From Mycobacterium saskatchewanense (GTDB lineage Bacteria > Actinomycetota > Actinomycetes > Mycobacteriales > Mycobacteriaceae): a stretch of 64,000 nucleotides of DNA. The position numbers and the translations under genes are program-made. How positions within the stretch are numbered: the first letter of the stretch is position 1; the number at the start of each line of letters is the position of its first letter. Below are positions 38,178 to 47,284 of the stretch, one piece after another. The stretch is taken from positions 496,001-560,000 of the forward strand of contig NZ_AP022573.1 in assembly GCF_010729105.1 (NCBI RefSeq), given 5' to 3'. The notes under the pieces were generated by a model that made no database searches, was not told the DNA's origin, and worked only from the letters and a program-made list of their open reading frames with translations.

Positions 38178-39386
38178 ATGAACGGAGTTCGGACATTGAA
38201 CAACATCGCGGACGGCCAGCCGATCGACCACGGACTTGCCGATCAGGGCCATCACCGCCGCGTGGGTCGACCTCACAGACACGATGAAGGGCTGATCGCC
38301 ACCGCCGAACAAGTCGCGGCACAGATCCGCTCAGAGAGCCTGCCGTTCGGCACCCGGGGCCGGCGATTTGACCGAGGTTCCCCGTTTTATGTGGGATTAA
38401 TGGCCTCGGCGGGTGTGGCGGTCACGTATGGAGTGGTGCGTGTCCTCGGCTCGGCGTCGTCGGTGCTGGTATTGATCGGTGCGGCGTTGTTTTTCGCCCT
38501 GGGACTTGAGCCCGCGGTGTCGGGGCTGGTCAACCGCAAACTCCCGCGATGGGCGGCGGTCAGCCTGGTGGTCATGGTGGTGTTCGGTGTCCTCGCCGGT
38601 GCCGTTGCGGCGGCGATTCCGCCGCTTGTGCAGGAAGCACGCCAATTCATCGAACAGGCGCCGCACTATCTGCAGCAGGCTCACGACCACTCCTCGCTGA
38701 TCGGCAGGCTCAACGAGCGCTTCCATGTGCAACAACGGATCACCGACACGATCCATGGCCCGGGCACACCGACGGTCGCGGGTGTCGTCAAGGTCGGAAA
38801 GACGGTGTTCGGCGCCGCGTCACATGTCGGGATTGTGGCTGTGCTCACCATCTATTTCCTGGCTGACATGCCCCGCATCCGGACCACGGTGTACCGGTTC
38901 GTGCCGAACTCTCGCCGACCGCGCGCGATCCTCATCGGCGACGAGGTGGTGGCCAAGGTCGGTGACTACGTTTTCGGCAATGTGCTGACCTCGCTCATTG
39001 CCGGAGCGGCGACGTTTGCGTGGTGTTTCGCCTCGCATGTCCCGTATCCGTGGCTGCTCGGGGCTTTTGTCGCGATCGTGGATCTTTTCCCATACGGGTC
39101 AACAGTCGGCGGGTTCGTAGTCGCCCTTGTTGCGCTGACCGTTTCGATTCCGGTGAGCATCGCCACCGTGGGGTTCTACATTGCATTCCGCTTGGCCGAA
39201 GACTACTTGCTGACCCCGAGGATCATTGGCCGGGCGGTGAAGGTGCCAGGCGGTGTCACCGTGGTGGCCGTCCTCATCGGTGCGGCACTGCTAGGGGTGG
39301 TCGGGGCGTTGCTTGCCATCCCGGTCGCGGCGGCGCTGCAACTACTGGTCTCAGAACTGCTTTTCCCCACGCTCGATGAAACATGA
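38178..39386 (+). CDS. AI-2E transporter family (PerM/UPF0118) membrane protein
   Basis: A 402-residue membrane protein. About 70 hydrophilic N-terminal residues are followed by roughly seven to eight helices. Family signature features: PLVQEARQFIEQAPHYLQQ in the large loop, VGDYVFGNVLTSLIAGAATF, and the conserved LLGAFVAIVDLFPYGSTVGG and RLAEDYLLTPRIIGRAV. Members export AI-2 or other small solutes, or antiport Na+/H+. ATG 38178 is used; the His-rich start (DQGHHRRVGRPHRHDEG) suggests the true start could be internal. Confidence 0.85.
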   Translation: MNGVRTLNNIADGQPIDHGLADQGHHRRVGRPHRHDEGLIATAEQVAAQIRSESLPFGTRGRRFDRGSPFYVGLMASAGVAVTYGVVRVLGSASSVLVLIGAALFFALGLEPAVSGLVNRKLPRWAAVSLVVMVVFGVLAGAVAAAIPPLVQEARQFIEQAPHYLQQAHDHSSLIGRLNERFHVQQRITDTIHGPGTPTVAGVVKVGKTVFGAASHVGIVAVLTIYFLADMPRIRTTVYRFVPNSRRPRAILIGDEVVAKVGDYVFGNVLTSLIAGAATFAWCFASHVPYPWLLGAFVAIVDLFPYGSTVGGFVVALVALTVSIPVSIATVGFYIAFRLAEDYLLTPRIIGRAVKVPGGVTVVAVLIGAALLGVVGALLAIPVAAALQLLVSELLFPTLDET

Positions 39387-39456
39387 TCGCAGCGTGCCGG
39401 AGCGAGGCTGACGGCGTACTCTCCGCGCTGGTGCGTTGGAAACGCGAGCGAGACCA

Positions 39457-40332
39457 TCAGGGGGATGGGGATCCGTACAAGCCCGGACCTGTGATGCGGA
39501 GTTGCTCTAGGAACGCGCGAGCGGACACATACGCAGCCTCGATCAACGCGGCAGTCTGTGTGAAGTCAAGTGGCGACACCAGTCTGGGCGCGGGCCCGGG
39601 AAGGTACACGACCGGGATCCCGGCGGCGATGACAGGAGCCTCGAGGACGGACTGTGCCCGCATCGCGACCATCACTGTGTAGAGCAGAATGTCGGCGACG
39701 GTGTCAGTCGAACCCGGCAGTTGGCCAGGAAAGTTGCAGTCGAGCACCACCAACGAGCGTGCCCCCATCTCGACCGCTTGGCGCATGGGGACGTTGGCCA
39801 CCAGACCGCCGTCGTAGAGCTGGTGGCTGTCGAGGTCGACGGATGGGAAGATACCCGGGATCGCCGCGCTGGCCAGCAGAGCGGGAAGCAGCAGACCGTC
39901 ACGCACAACGTGTGGTCGAGCGGTGGCGATATCTGTCGTGACTGCGGCGAGCGGCAGTGTCAGATCGGCGAATGTCGTTGCCTGCCCGATAAAGTCGGTG
40001 ATCACCGCAGCCAGTCCGGTGTTGGGGAACAGGTGCGTCTTGACCCTCTGCAGCAGCAAGGCCTGCGCGAGCAAGCCGCCCGGGAACACCTGATCTCGTG
40101 TCAGTCGTGCCCACACGTGCGAGAGTCGGTTCACCGCACCCTTTGGGTCCGCGGCGATGACCGCGCCGTTGAGCGACCCAACCGACGTTCCGGCGACGAG
40201 ATCGGGAGTGACTTCCCACTCGCTGAGCGCCTGAAGCATGCCCACTTGGATCGCGCCAAGGCTGGCCCCTCCGCCAAGTACGTAACCGACTGGTTGCGGG
40301 AGCCCGTCCAGCCTAAGCACCTGACCGTCCAC
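39457..40332 (-). CDS. Patatin-like phospholipase
   Basis: A 291-residue patatin-family lipid acyl hydrolase with the Ser-Asp dyad. Oxyanion loop LGGGASLGAIQVGML, nucleophile elbow VAGTSVGSLNGAV (GTSVGS) and Asp in YDGGLVANVPM (DGG). C-terminal region unassigned. GTG at 40332 is the start used. It lies convergent to the permease gene with 70 nt between them. Likely cytoplasmic or membrane-associated phospholipase; substrate unknown. Confidence 0.88.
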   Translation of the reverse strand: MDGQVLRLDGLPQPVGYVLGGGASLGAIQVGMLQALSEWEVTPDLVAGTSVGSLNGAVIAADPKGAVNRLSHVWARLTRDQVFPGGLLAQALLLQRVKTHLFPNTGLAAVITDFIGQATTFADLTLPLAAVTTDIATARPHVVRDGLLLPALLASAAIPGIFPSVDLDSHQLYDGGLVANVPMRQAVEMGARSLVVLDCNFPGQLPGSTDTVADILLYTVMVAMRAQSVLEAPVIAAGIPVVYLPGPAPRLVSPLDFTQTAALIEAAYVSARAFLEQLRITGPGLYGSPSP

Positions 40333-40519
40333 CCAGTCAGGCTAAAACAGCGATCCGGGTCGCGCGGTGGTATCGCCGCTACTTCCTTAGGCACCGCCCA
40401 ACCTGACGTTCCTTCCCGCTGCAGCGGCTCAACCGAGGAACCAAACATTCCTGGGACGGCCTTCGATTTGGGACATGGTCGACGCGTGGGAACACGTCCC
40501 TCGACAACGCGGTTGCCAC

Positions 40520-41275
40520 CTAGTCGCGGCCTGCTTCGACGAGCTTGTCGGCCACACTAGATGGCCTGGTGAACAGCGCTTCGTGGCTTCCAGGCATCTG
40601 AATCAGCCGGAAAGTCCCGAGCCGGCTTGACATCCGTGGATGCCAACCCGCCTCTCCTGGTGGCATCACGAGGTCCTCCGTACCGACGAGGAAGCTGCGC
40701 GGGATTGAAAGACTATGGAACTTGGTCATATCCAGTGGCTCGACCCATGGCCCATATGGCTCGGGTGAAAGCTGCGCATAGGCGTGCTGGGCCAGTTCGG
40801 GCCCGGCGTCGTTGATGAAGGCATCGCGCCAGACGTCGAAGGGAACCGTAAAGGTATTGTCGACAGATTCCGCGGCCATTTTGGCGAACATCTCTGTACC
40901 CGAAGGAAGCATCTCCAGCGCGGTCTCGCCGTTGTGGAGAACGAATGCGCTCCAAAACACCAGTCGGCGAATGCGTTCCGGAACCGCTTCGGCCACCTTG
41001 CTGATGATTGTGCCTGCGTAACCGTGGCCGACAAGAATGAAGTCCGTTAGCTTCTTCTCGACGATATAGTCCACGACCGACTCGGTAGATTCGGCGTGAG
41101 TGACGTTCTTGGGGACACCGTGCCCGTGGCCGGCGACCGTTGGGGCGAGAGCGGTGTGGCCCAGTTGCTCTAGGCGTTCGACAACCTGCCGCCACGCCGA
41201 GCCGTCATGACAACCACCGTGCACCAGGACAAATGTGTACCTATCCGATCCCAATGATTCTGTATCGCGCGTCAC
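40520..41275 (-). CDS. Alpha/beta hydrolase-fold protein lacking the nucleophilic serine
   Basis: A 251-residue protein of the methyl-esterase/hydroxynitrile-lyase-like alpha/beta hydrolase group. Start TFVLVHGGCHDGSAWRQVV, acid region FLVGTEDLVMPP and His in MPGSHEALFTRP are normal. At the nucleophile elbow the sequence is LVGHGYAGTIIS, so the expected Ser of GHSxG is Gly85 (codon at 41021-41023). Classical ester hydrolysis is therefore unlikely unless another residue substitutes. ATG 41275. Lies in variable DNA right of the tRNA. Confidence 0.82.
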   Translation of the reverse strand: MTRDTESLGSDRYTFVLVHGGCHDGSAWRQVVERLEQLGHTALAPTVAGHGHGVPKNVTHAESTESVVDYIVEKKLTDFILVGHGYAGTIISKVAEAVPERIRRLVFWSAFVLHNGETALEMLPSGTEMFAKMAAESVDNTFTVPFDVWRDAFINDAGPELAQHAYAQLSPEPYGPWVEPLDMTKFHSLSIPRSFLVGTEDLVMPPGEAGWHPRMSSRLGTFRLIQMPGSHEALFTRPSSVADKLVEAGRD

Positions 41276-41506
41276 TACGACATGCTCCTAACGGTTCCTG
41301 TGTGGAATGTGCAGGGAAAGTCGGACATCGGATCCTCTATCGATCATGCATCCAATTGAGCCCTCATTAGCCCGTCTCGGGGAGGGTGGCCGTCATTGCG
41401 ATGTGCATGCAACGCATAGGGTTTGAGCACCCCGGACGATTCGTGACGGTGAGTGCACGCCGCCACGAGTTGACGCTTTCGGGCTGTGCCGCAACGCTAG
41501 GTAGCC

Positions 41507-41990
41507 TCACTCACACGACGGTGGCGCCATAGGATTAGGGACCGATGCGAACGCCTGACCGGCTTTATTCCCACAGACATAGACATGGCCGGAAAGCCTG
41601 ACAGATCCGATGTTCCCAGAAAACACGTGGGCCAGACGGCTCGTAACGCGTTGGGCTCCAACGCCTGTTCGCGCCAACAGATTGCTTTGGGCGGCATGGT
41701 CGCGAGCATGGGGGTAGTCAGGATGTCGTACTTGGTTAGGACCTGCTGGGCCCGCTCGACGGACTTGCGCTGAGCTCTGTTGCGCATTAACCCCGTGGTG
41801 CGCACTACCGAGCCGACCCTGAGATGTTGCCAGCGCGCGGCGAGAGCTGGCTGCAATCGAGTGCAGCGTCGCTCGCGCTGAGGCCGGCCAGCCAGCGGGG
41901 AAGCATCGCGCAGGCGACGTACCCGTATCGGGGGCGCGATCGTTCGTGAACGGCTCCGGTGAGCACTTGTGTGGCCCGGGTGACAGGGGC
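41507..41990 (-). pseudogene. Amidase-signature enzyme, C-terminal remnant
   Basis: Pieces of an amidase C-terminus are readable in order on the minus strand but in different frames. RYGYVACAMLPRWLAGLSAS comes first, then after a frameshift VERAQQVLTKYDILTTPMLA, continuing through LRAVWPTCFLGTSDLSGFPA and MSMSVG. The segment ending TTPMLATMPP and the SGFPAMSMSVG stretch are typical of amidase-signature proteins near their C-terminus. No Ser-cisSer-Lys core was found, so the gene is truncated and frameshifted. Confidence 0.65.
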
Positions 41991-43247
41991 CCTTGAACCA
42001 TTTAAGCATCGCGCCTGCACCGGTCTGCGCTTCGAAGAGCACCGAACGTATTGCGGGTGAGGGGTCGCGCGGTTTTGCGATTCTTGCGTGGGGATTATGG
42101 GATCCAGAGTGGCGGCATGCGTGCACCGCGGCCCACGGTCTGATCGCCGTCACGCCGCCGAGAACAGCGCTGCTGCGTGCTGCCGCTGCCATGGTTGACC
42201 TCCCGCCGATCGTCGGCATATCCGGTTTCACGCCCAGCACAGACGAGATACACGATGCTCGGGAGGTGGGCATGTCATCAGCTATGACCAAAGCTATGCG
42301 CGCGAGCAGGATGACGTTGGTCTGCGCGCGCACACGAGTTGGTTGTGGGCGCACACGAGCTGTTACCAGCCGCCGCTTGGCAACGACGCCCCAGTACCGG
42401 CGATCGAACCGCGCTGCAGACGATGTTGAACCGCGGAAGAGGGCTGCGGCTCTGCGGTCGTCGGCATTAAACCCACCGGCCGGTCAGTCAAGTTTTCGAC
42501 GACGCCGCCACGACAGCTGGCGCCATGACCGAGCCGAAAGCAAAACACCGCGGGCCCGCCCACCTATGTTGTCCTGCAACTCGTTCGGCCGGCGCGTCTA
42601 TACGGACAGACAGGAGCCGTGACCCGCGGATAGCCCCCCACCCGCGGTCTACTGCCGGCAATGACGAACCCTGCACCTACGGAAAAGTGCCATGCTTTGC
42701 ATAACGCGTAGCTCGTGCTGACACTGCCGTAGCCTTCGATTTGTTATCGCAGTGGCTCCCCGCACCCGGCACGCCGAAAAGGCAGTCACCGAGCAGAATG
42801 AACGCTGCGCCCAGGCCAGGCCCGCGATCTCCCGGATTGCCACCGATGCCTCGACGACTCGAAAATCGCTGCGGCTCAGCGCATAGCCGGTGACCGTCGA
42901 CTCGCTGATAGCAAGATCGACCAGCACTGTGGGCCTGCCTGAGTGAGCGCTGCCGAGGTGCGCCAGATCCGCGCTCGCCTTTGCGACGTTGTGGGAAAGG
43001 CTGTCAGGCGTTGACTGCGATAGCGGTTATGTGCCTCCTGGCTGGCCCGTGACTCCTCGGGGGCGCGCTCCCCAGGTGGCTAAAGCCCGCGTGACTGCCC
43101 GGTGCGCGGCGGCGCGGGCGGGCAGCGACAAACCCGGGCGACGCCAAGCGTCAGATTTCATGACGGTTTCGGTTGAGCCAAGTTATTGCAGCTTCACTGG
43201 CGCGACGGGGGCTTCATGCCGCTTGCTTCGCTATAGTAGAGACCGCT
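41991..43247. other. 1.25-kb decayed stretch with no supported gene
   Basis: Open frames here are short and overlap on both strands without recognisable domains. One minus-strand frame, about 42649-42927, begins LVDLAISESTVTGYALSRSD and could be a relic, but I do not recognise it. A short repeat GCGCACACGAG(T/C)TG occurs twice near 42330-42360. The composition of adjacent remnants suggests accumulated debris between the amidase pseudogene and the CBM2 gene. Confidence 0.4.
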
Positions 43248-43673
43248 ATGAGCATACTGAGCCGTTACGGAAAGCGTTGGAGCACAGCGCTTCACGTAGC
43301 CGTTTCGGCATTGATCGCCGTCACCCTCGGACTCGCCATCCCGCCCATGGCGCAAGCGGCCGCGGTCACGGCGACGTTGTCGGTGAGCTCGACGTGGCAG
43401 ACCGGTTTCATCGCCCACTTCACCGTCACGAACTCGAGCTTGGCGCAACTGACCGATTGGCGGATCGATTTCGACATGCCGGCGGGACAGTCCGTCTTGC
43501 ACACGTGGAACAGCACGATTACCCAATCCGGCACGCACTTTGTGCTCACCCCGGCGAACTGGAATCGCATCATCCCGCCTGGCGGGTCGGCCACAGGTGG
43601 TTTTCGAGGGGTGCTGAGCGGCACTTACTCGCCGCCGACGAATTGCTTGATCAACGGGCAACCCTGCACCTAG
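43248..43673 (+). CDS. Secreted CBM2 (cellulose/chitin-binding) protein, Rv1987-like
   Basis: A 141-residue secreted protein. Signal peptide WSTALHVAVSALIAVTLGL ending AQAA, then one carbohydrate-binding module family 2 domain and nothing else. CBM2 features: STWQTGFIAHFTVTNSS, LTDWRIDFDMPAGQSVLHTW, WNSTITQSGTHFVLTPANWN and PPGGSATGGF, with the Trp residues that form the binding face. It closely resembles M. tuberculosis Rv1987, annotated as a possible chitinase although no catalytic domain is present. ATG 43248. Likely binds cellulose or chitin outside the cell. Confidence 0.85.
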   Translation: MSILSRYGKRWSTALHVAVSALIAVTLGLAIPPMAQAAAVTATLSVSSTWQTGFIAHFTVTNSSLAQLTDWRIDFDMPAGQSVLHTWNSTITQSGTHFVLTPANWNRIIPPGGSATGGFRGVLSGTYSPPTNCLINGQPCT

Positions 43674-43795
43674 GGGCCGCGCCGCTGCCGTGCTCCGCAC
43701 GGCGACGTGAACTCGAAGTGGCCGCGGCGTGACGGTTTGGGATGGCGTGGGCCGATTCGTCGGTGCGGGTATGGACGCCGGGTTATGAATCAACG

Positions 43796-44095
43796 GTGAG
43801 CAACCACCACGTCAACCTGACCCCGCAGGAAGCCGCGTTGATCGGCGAGAGCCATCCCGAAGCCCTCACCCGCATGGACGAGCAGTCGCTGAAGGAACTC
43901 CAGAGCCGGCTCAGGCAGGCCCGCGAGAAGAACTTCAGCCTGTTGCGCCGCCAGGGCGCGGCTCGGGTGCAGGCCGAAGGCGCGCGCGGCGCCGCCCAGC
44001 CCGCCAACGAGAAGCGCGGCGAGAAGGTCGAGGTTTTCGACGAGGCCCTGGCCCGGGTGAACGAGCGCCTCGAGGCGGTCAGCGCCGGCGACTAG
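43796..44095 (+). CDS. Small coiled-coil hypothetical protein
   Basis: About 99 residues, strongly helical and charged: LTPQEAALIGESHPEALTRM, SLKELQSRLRQAREKNFSLL, then an Ala/Glu-rich stretch and VFDEALARVNERLEAVSAGD. No signal peptide or domain recognised. GTG 43796 is preferred; an ATG at 43742 would add 18 residues of unlike composition. A hairpin follows 28 nt after the stop. Function unknown. Confidence 0.65.
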   Translation: MSNHHVNLTPQEAALIGESHPEALTRMDEQSLKELQSRLRQAREKNFSLLRRQGAARVQAEGARGAAQPANEKRGEKVEVFDEALARVNERLEAVSAGD

Positions 44096-44123
44096 CAGGG
44101 GCTGTGCCCTCGGCTGACGGTGC

Positions 44124-44146
44124 GGGGGAAGCATACTCAGTCCCCC
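44124..44146 (+). terminator. Candidate hairpin terminator
   Basis: GGGGGA (44124-44129) and TCCCCC (44141-44146) form a 6-bp perfect stem with an 11-nt loop, just after the coiled-coil gene. No U-tract. The remaining sequence to 44410 (the gene-free stretch is about 315 nt) shows nothing else I can support. Confidence 0.4.
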
Positions 44147-44410
44147 CGACGACGCTCGTTTGCGTCGATCCTGTGGCTACGGGACCTTCGGCACTAGATG
44201 AGGCGAGGCGTGCGGCGGTTAGCTTGCCGTCACCAACCCGCGTGCTGCGGGGCAATAGGAAGGGCCGTGGGCTGATCAGCGGCACGCGAGCAGGGAGACG
44301 AATGAACAATCTTCTTGATACCGCCTCCGCGTCGTCTCACCGGCAACCAGTTCGGCTGGATATGCAGCGCCTTCGAAACGCCGCTGCGGGTTTGGCGGAT
44401 AGAAGTCGTT

Positions 44411-45667
44411 GTGAGTTGGCATGAGATCCAGCCGTTCCTGGTGGCGCTGGCAATAGGGTTGCTCCTCGGTTTGGAGCGCGAACGCAGTCACAACCGCAAG
44501 CTCGCCGCAGGCTCCCGCTCGTTCGCGCTGCTGTCGCTCGTTGGGGCCGTGACTGCCAGCTTCAACCAGTGGACTGTCCTGGCCGGGCTTGTCGGCGTTG
44601 GGCCGTTGTTGGCGCTCGCCTACTTCCGCACCAGTGAACAGGACCCCGGGACTACAACGGCGTTCGCGGCGCTCGTGGCCTATCTGCTCGGCGCGCTCGC
44701 TTACACCCGCCCGACGGTGGCCGTGGCAATTGCCGTCGTCGTGGCGGCGCTGCTGGTGTCCAAGAGCCGCATCCATCGCTTCGCCCGCGAGATTGTCAGC
44801 GACGTCGAGTTAGAGGACGCGATCAAGTTCTTCGTCGTCGCGTTCGTGATTCTGCCGCTCCTACCGGATCAGCGGCTGGGGCCCTACGGGGTGCTGAACC
44901 CAGCGAAGCTCTGGCTTCTCGTGGTGCTGCTCACCGGTATCGGTTGGGTCGGCTACATCGGTGTTCGGGCCCTTGGGCCGGAACGTGGCCTCTTGGTCAC
45001 CGGGTTGGCCGGCGGATTCATCTCCGCGACGGCGACGACTGCGTCGATGGGCCGGCTGAGCCGCACGGCCACCAGCCTGCGGGCACCCTTGGCGAGCGCG
45101 TTGCTCGCCAGCCTCGCCACCTTTGCGCAGCTTCTGGTCGTCATCGGGCTCGTCGACGTCGACGTGCTGCGGCGCCTCTGGCCGCCGGTGGTCGCCGCCG
45201 CGGTCGTGCTCGCGGGTGTCGCAGCCTTCGTCTATCGAGGTGCGCCCCGGCCTCATCAGCAAAAAGCCGCCGAGGGCGACGGCGTCGAGGCGACGACGGC
45301 GAGCCGCCCTTTCGCCCTGCGGCCTGCCCTGGTCCTGGCCGCGGTGCTCACCTTCGCGCTGCTGGTCGGGCGCTGGGGCGCTGACATGCTCGGCCCGAAC
45401 GGGGTGGTGCTTGCCACGTTCGCCGCGGGTCTTGCCGACGCGCATGCCGGTGCCGTTGCTGCAGCCAGTTTGGCGGCGAAGGGCGACATCACCGTGGACA
45501 CCGGGCTGCTGGCCATCGGTGCCGCGCTCGGTTCCAACCTGATCGTCAAGGCGGTCCTGGCATTTACAGCCGGCGGCCGTCGCTTCGGGCTCGGATTTGT
45601 TGCCGGGACGGCCATTCCGGCCGTGGTATTCGGCGCCGCCTTGGCCGGGGTGATAACCGCGACTTGA
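44411..45667 (+). CDS. MgtC/DUF4010-type integral membrane protein
   Basis: About 418 residues. The N-terminal part is MgtC-like (FLVALAIGLLLGLERERSHN, SRSFALLSLVGAVTA). The C-terminal DUF4010 domain has a dozen or so hydrophobic segments in all (GGFISATATTASMGRLSRT, FAAGLADAHAGAVAAASLAA, TAGGRRFGLGFVAGTAI). GTG 44411 is chosen because it opens directly on the first helix (VSWHEIQPFLVAL). A transport role is likely; substrate unknown. It stands alone in the variable region. Confidence 0.8.
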   Translation: MSWHEIQPFLVALAIGLLLGLERERSHNRKLAAGSRSFALLSLVGAVTASFNQWTVLAGLVGVGPLLALAYFRTSEQDPGTTTAFAALVAYLLGALAYTRPTVAVAIAVVVAALLVSKSRIHRFAREIVSDVELEDAIKFFVVAFVILPLLPDQRLGPYGVLNPAKLWLLVVLLTGIGWVGYIGVRALGPERGLLVTGLAGGFISATATTASMGRLSRTATSLRAPLASALLASLATFAQLLVVIGLVDVDVLRRLWPPVVAAAVVLAGVAAFVYRGAPRPHQQKAAEGDGVEATTASRPFALRPALVLAAVLTFALLVGRWGADMLGPNGVVLATFAAGLADAHAGAVAAASLAAKGDITVDTGLLAIGAALGSNLIVKAVLAFTAGGRRFGLGFVAGTAIPAVVFGAALAGVITAT

Positions 45668-45907
45668 GCGGGAGTGCGGTCGTCGCCCGACGGCAGACAC
45701 TGCCTCGCTCGGTCCGGGGCTGGACTCGTCTGCCCTGGGGCACTTGCTGACGCGGGACATTAGCCGGACAGATGGGCCTTCGTCCCGCCGTGGAAGGCCC
45801 TGCGGCCCTAGCCGTCACTCGGTGCCACTGCTTTACTCGCGTCAGTGGCATTGCCACCGACCGCCCGAGGGGCCGAGGTGCGATTCCCTCCGAGGGGAGG
45901 ATTTGTG

Positions 45908-46306
45908 ATGGTGGCAGGCCCGCCTCCGGTCGAGGTTCTCGGGCGACCGTGTACCCGTCGTACTCAGTTGCACAGCCCCGGACCGACGCGAATGTTGTTG
46001 GCCGCGATCGTGTCAGTCGCTGTTGTGTTGATTTGCGCGGTTGGATCGGTCCCGACAGCGCGCGCCGACGCTATCGACGACGCGTTCATCGCTGCGCTGA
46101 AGGCACACGGCATCGACCACGAGTCGGACAAAGCCGCGATCGCGGCCGGTCGTTTGGTTTGTCACCAACTCGATATGGGCAGGTCGCAGGACGAGATCGC
46201 GACCGACGTCATGAACAGCAGCGGCCTAGACGCTGAGCATGCCGGGTACTTCGTGGCCGTGGCGGAACGCGCATATTGCCCGCGCTATGCGGATATACCG
46301 TCGTGA
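45908..46306 (+). CDS. DUF732 family secreted protein
   Basis: About 132 residues. ATG 45908 has GGGAGG upstream. A long basic N-region precedes the signal hydrophobic stretch LLAAIVSVAVVLICAVGSV with a cleavage site after ARA. The mature domain is standard DUF732: DAIDDAFIAALKAHGIDHES, GRLVCHQLDMGRSQDEIA, EHAGYFVAVAERAYCPRYAD with the paired cysteines. First of two DUF732 genes in tandem here. Function unknown. Confidence 0.82.
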   Translation: MVAGPPPVEVLGRPCTRRTQLHSPGPTRMLLAAIVSVAVVLICAVGSVPTARADAIDDAFIAALKAHGIDHESDKAAIAAGRLVCHQLDMGRSQDEIATDVMNSSGLDAEHAGYFVAVAERAYCPRYADIPS

Positions 46307-46517
46307 CGGTTCAATCGCCCAGCGGCTCAGCCGTGACTCGGTGGTAATGCTTCGAACTCGACGGACAGTGTCGCGCGCGACGAATGTCGCGGCCCAAGCG
46401 CATAAATCGGACATGAATATCGGGACCCGTCATTCCACGCTTTCGTTATTCTTCGTATCCGTGCTGCTGGGATCGCACACCGCCGGCGGCCGCGCTAACC
46501 CAAGGAAGGGAAATCGA

Positions 46518-46871
46518 ATGCCCTCACTTCGCTGGCGGGCGGGATTCACCGTCCTGATGGCGGCCGGCGCCGCCCTGGTCGGTAGCGCGGGGATCGCCAC
46601 CGCGAACCCCGCTGACGACGCATACCTGGCCCAGCTGCGCGCCGTCGGCGTCACGTGGCCGCCCAAGACGGAAGAGGCCCTCATCGGGGAAGCGCACCTC
46701 ATCTGCTACGACCTCACGTGGGGTTGGACGCCACAACAGATTGCCGACGACGTTCACGCCCACCTAAACGCAAGGGGCGTCACACTGTTGGACGTCGGGA
46801 CCATGGTCAACGCCGCGCACAACACCTATTGCCCCGGCAATGTATGCGACGCCCCCAGCCTTTGCACGTGA
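46518..46871 (+). CDS. DUF732 family secreted protein
   Basis: A 117-residue exported protein. ATG 46518 is preceded by AAGGAAGGGAAA. Signal peptide FTVLMAAGAALVGSAGIATA, mature part NPADDAYLAQLRAVGVTW, EAHLICYDLTWGWTPQQIA, MVNAAHNTYCPGNVCDAPS. The tail has two extra cysteines (CDAPSLC). Same strand as the DUF732 gene at 45908, 211 nt upstream; the two share family but are clearly diverged. Confidence 0.84.
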   Translation: MPSLRWRAGFTVLMAAGAALVGSAGIATANPADDAYLAQLRAVGVTWPPKTEEALIGEAHLICYDLTWGWTPQQIADDVHAHLNARGVTLLDVGTMVNAAHNTYCPGNVCDAPSLCT

Positions 46872-46970
46872 CGGCGGAAGCGCCGCGGCGGCCTTTTGAG
46901 AGTCCAAATAGCGGCAAATCACGCCAACGAGAGCCGCATTGCAATGCGTTGCGCGGCAGGTGTTTTCGGG

Positions 46971-47237
46971 TCATCCCATCCCGGTAGTACCGTGGTTGCC
47001 GAATAACACTCCGCCTGTGCCACCGGCGCCGCCCGCCACGCCGCCGCTGCTCCCACCGTTGGCGCCGTTGCCGCCGTTGCCCCAGAGGATCCCGCCGGCC
47101 TGCCCGGGCGTGCCGGTGCCCTGTGCGTTCGTGACCCCGGTGAAGCCGCACCGGGCAGGTCGGAATCCGCCCCGGACGCGACGGGTGGCCACCACATCCG
47201 CAGGGCGCGGCAGGACCGCAGGAGAAACGCTAGACAT
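46971..47237 (-). CDS. Gly/Asn-rich (PGRS-like) small ORF
   Basis: A possible 88-residue product whose second half is Gly-rich: GTPGQAGGILWGNGGNGANG continuing SSGGVAGGAGGTGGVLFG. This GGxGG/GNGG pattern is the style of PE_PGRS proteins. There is no PE domain; the N-terminal half (MSSVSPAVLPRPADVVATRR) is unrecognised and has no clear signal peptide. It may be a decayed fragment. Start uncertain (ATG 47237). Confidence 0.4.
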   Translation of the reverse strand: MSSVSPAVLPRPADVVATRRVRGGFRPARCGFTGVTNAQGTGTPGQAGGILWGNGGNGANGGSSGGVAGGAGGTGGVLFGNHGTTGMG

Positions 47238-47284
47238 GGACCACACGCGTTCAATCGGGGGAATTCGCCAAAAAGCTCCCAGTA

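Noticed and set aside
41993..42622. 209-codon plus-strand frame in the decayed region
   Set aside because: No domain, no convincing ribosome site, very Arg/Ala/Ser-rich, and it overlaps amidase remnant sequence on the other strand.
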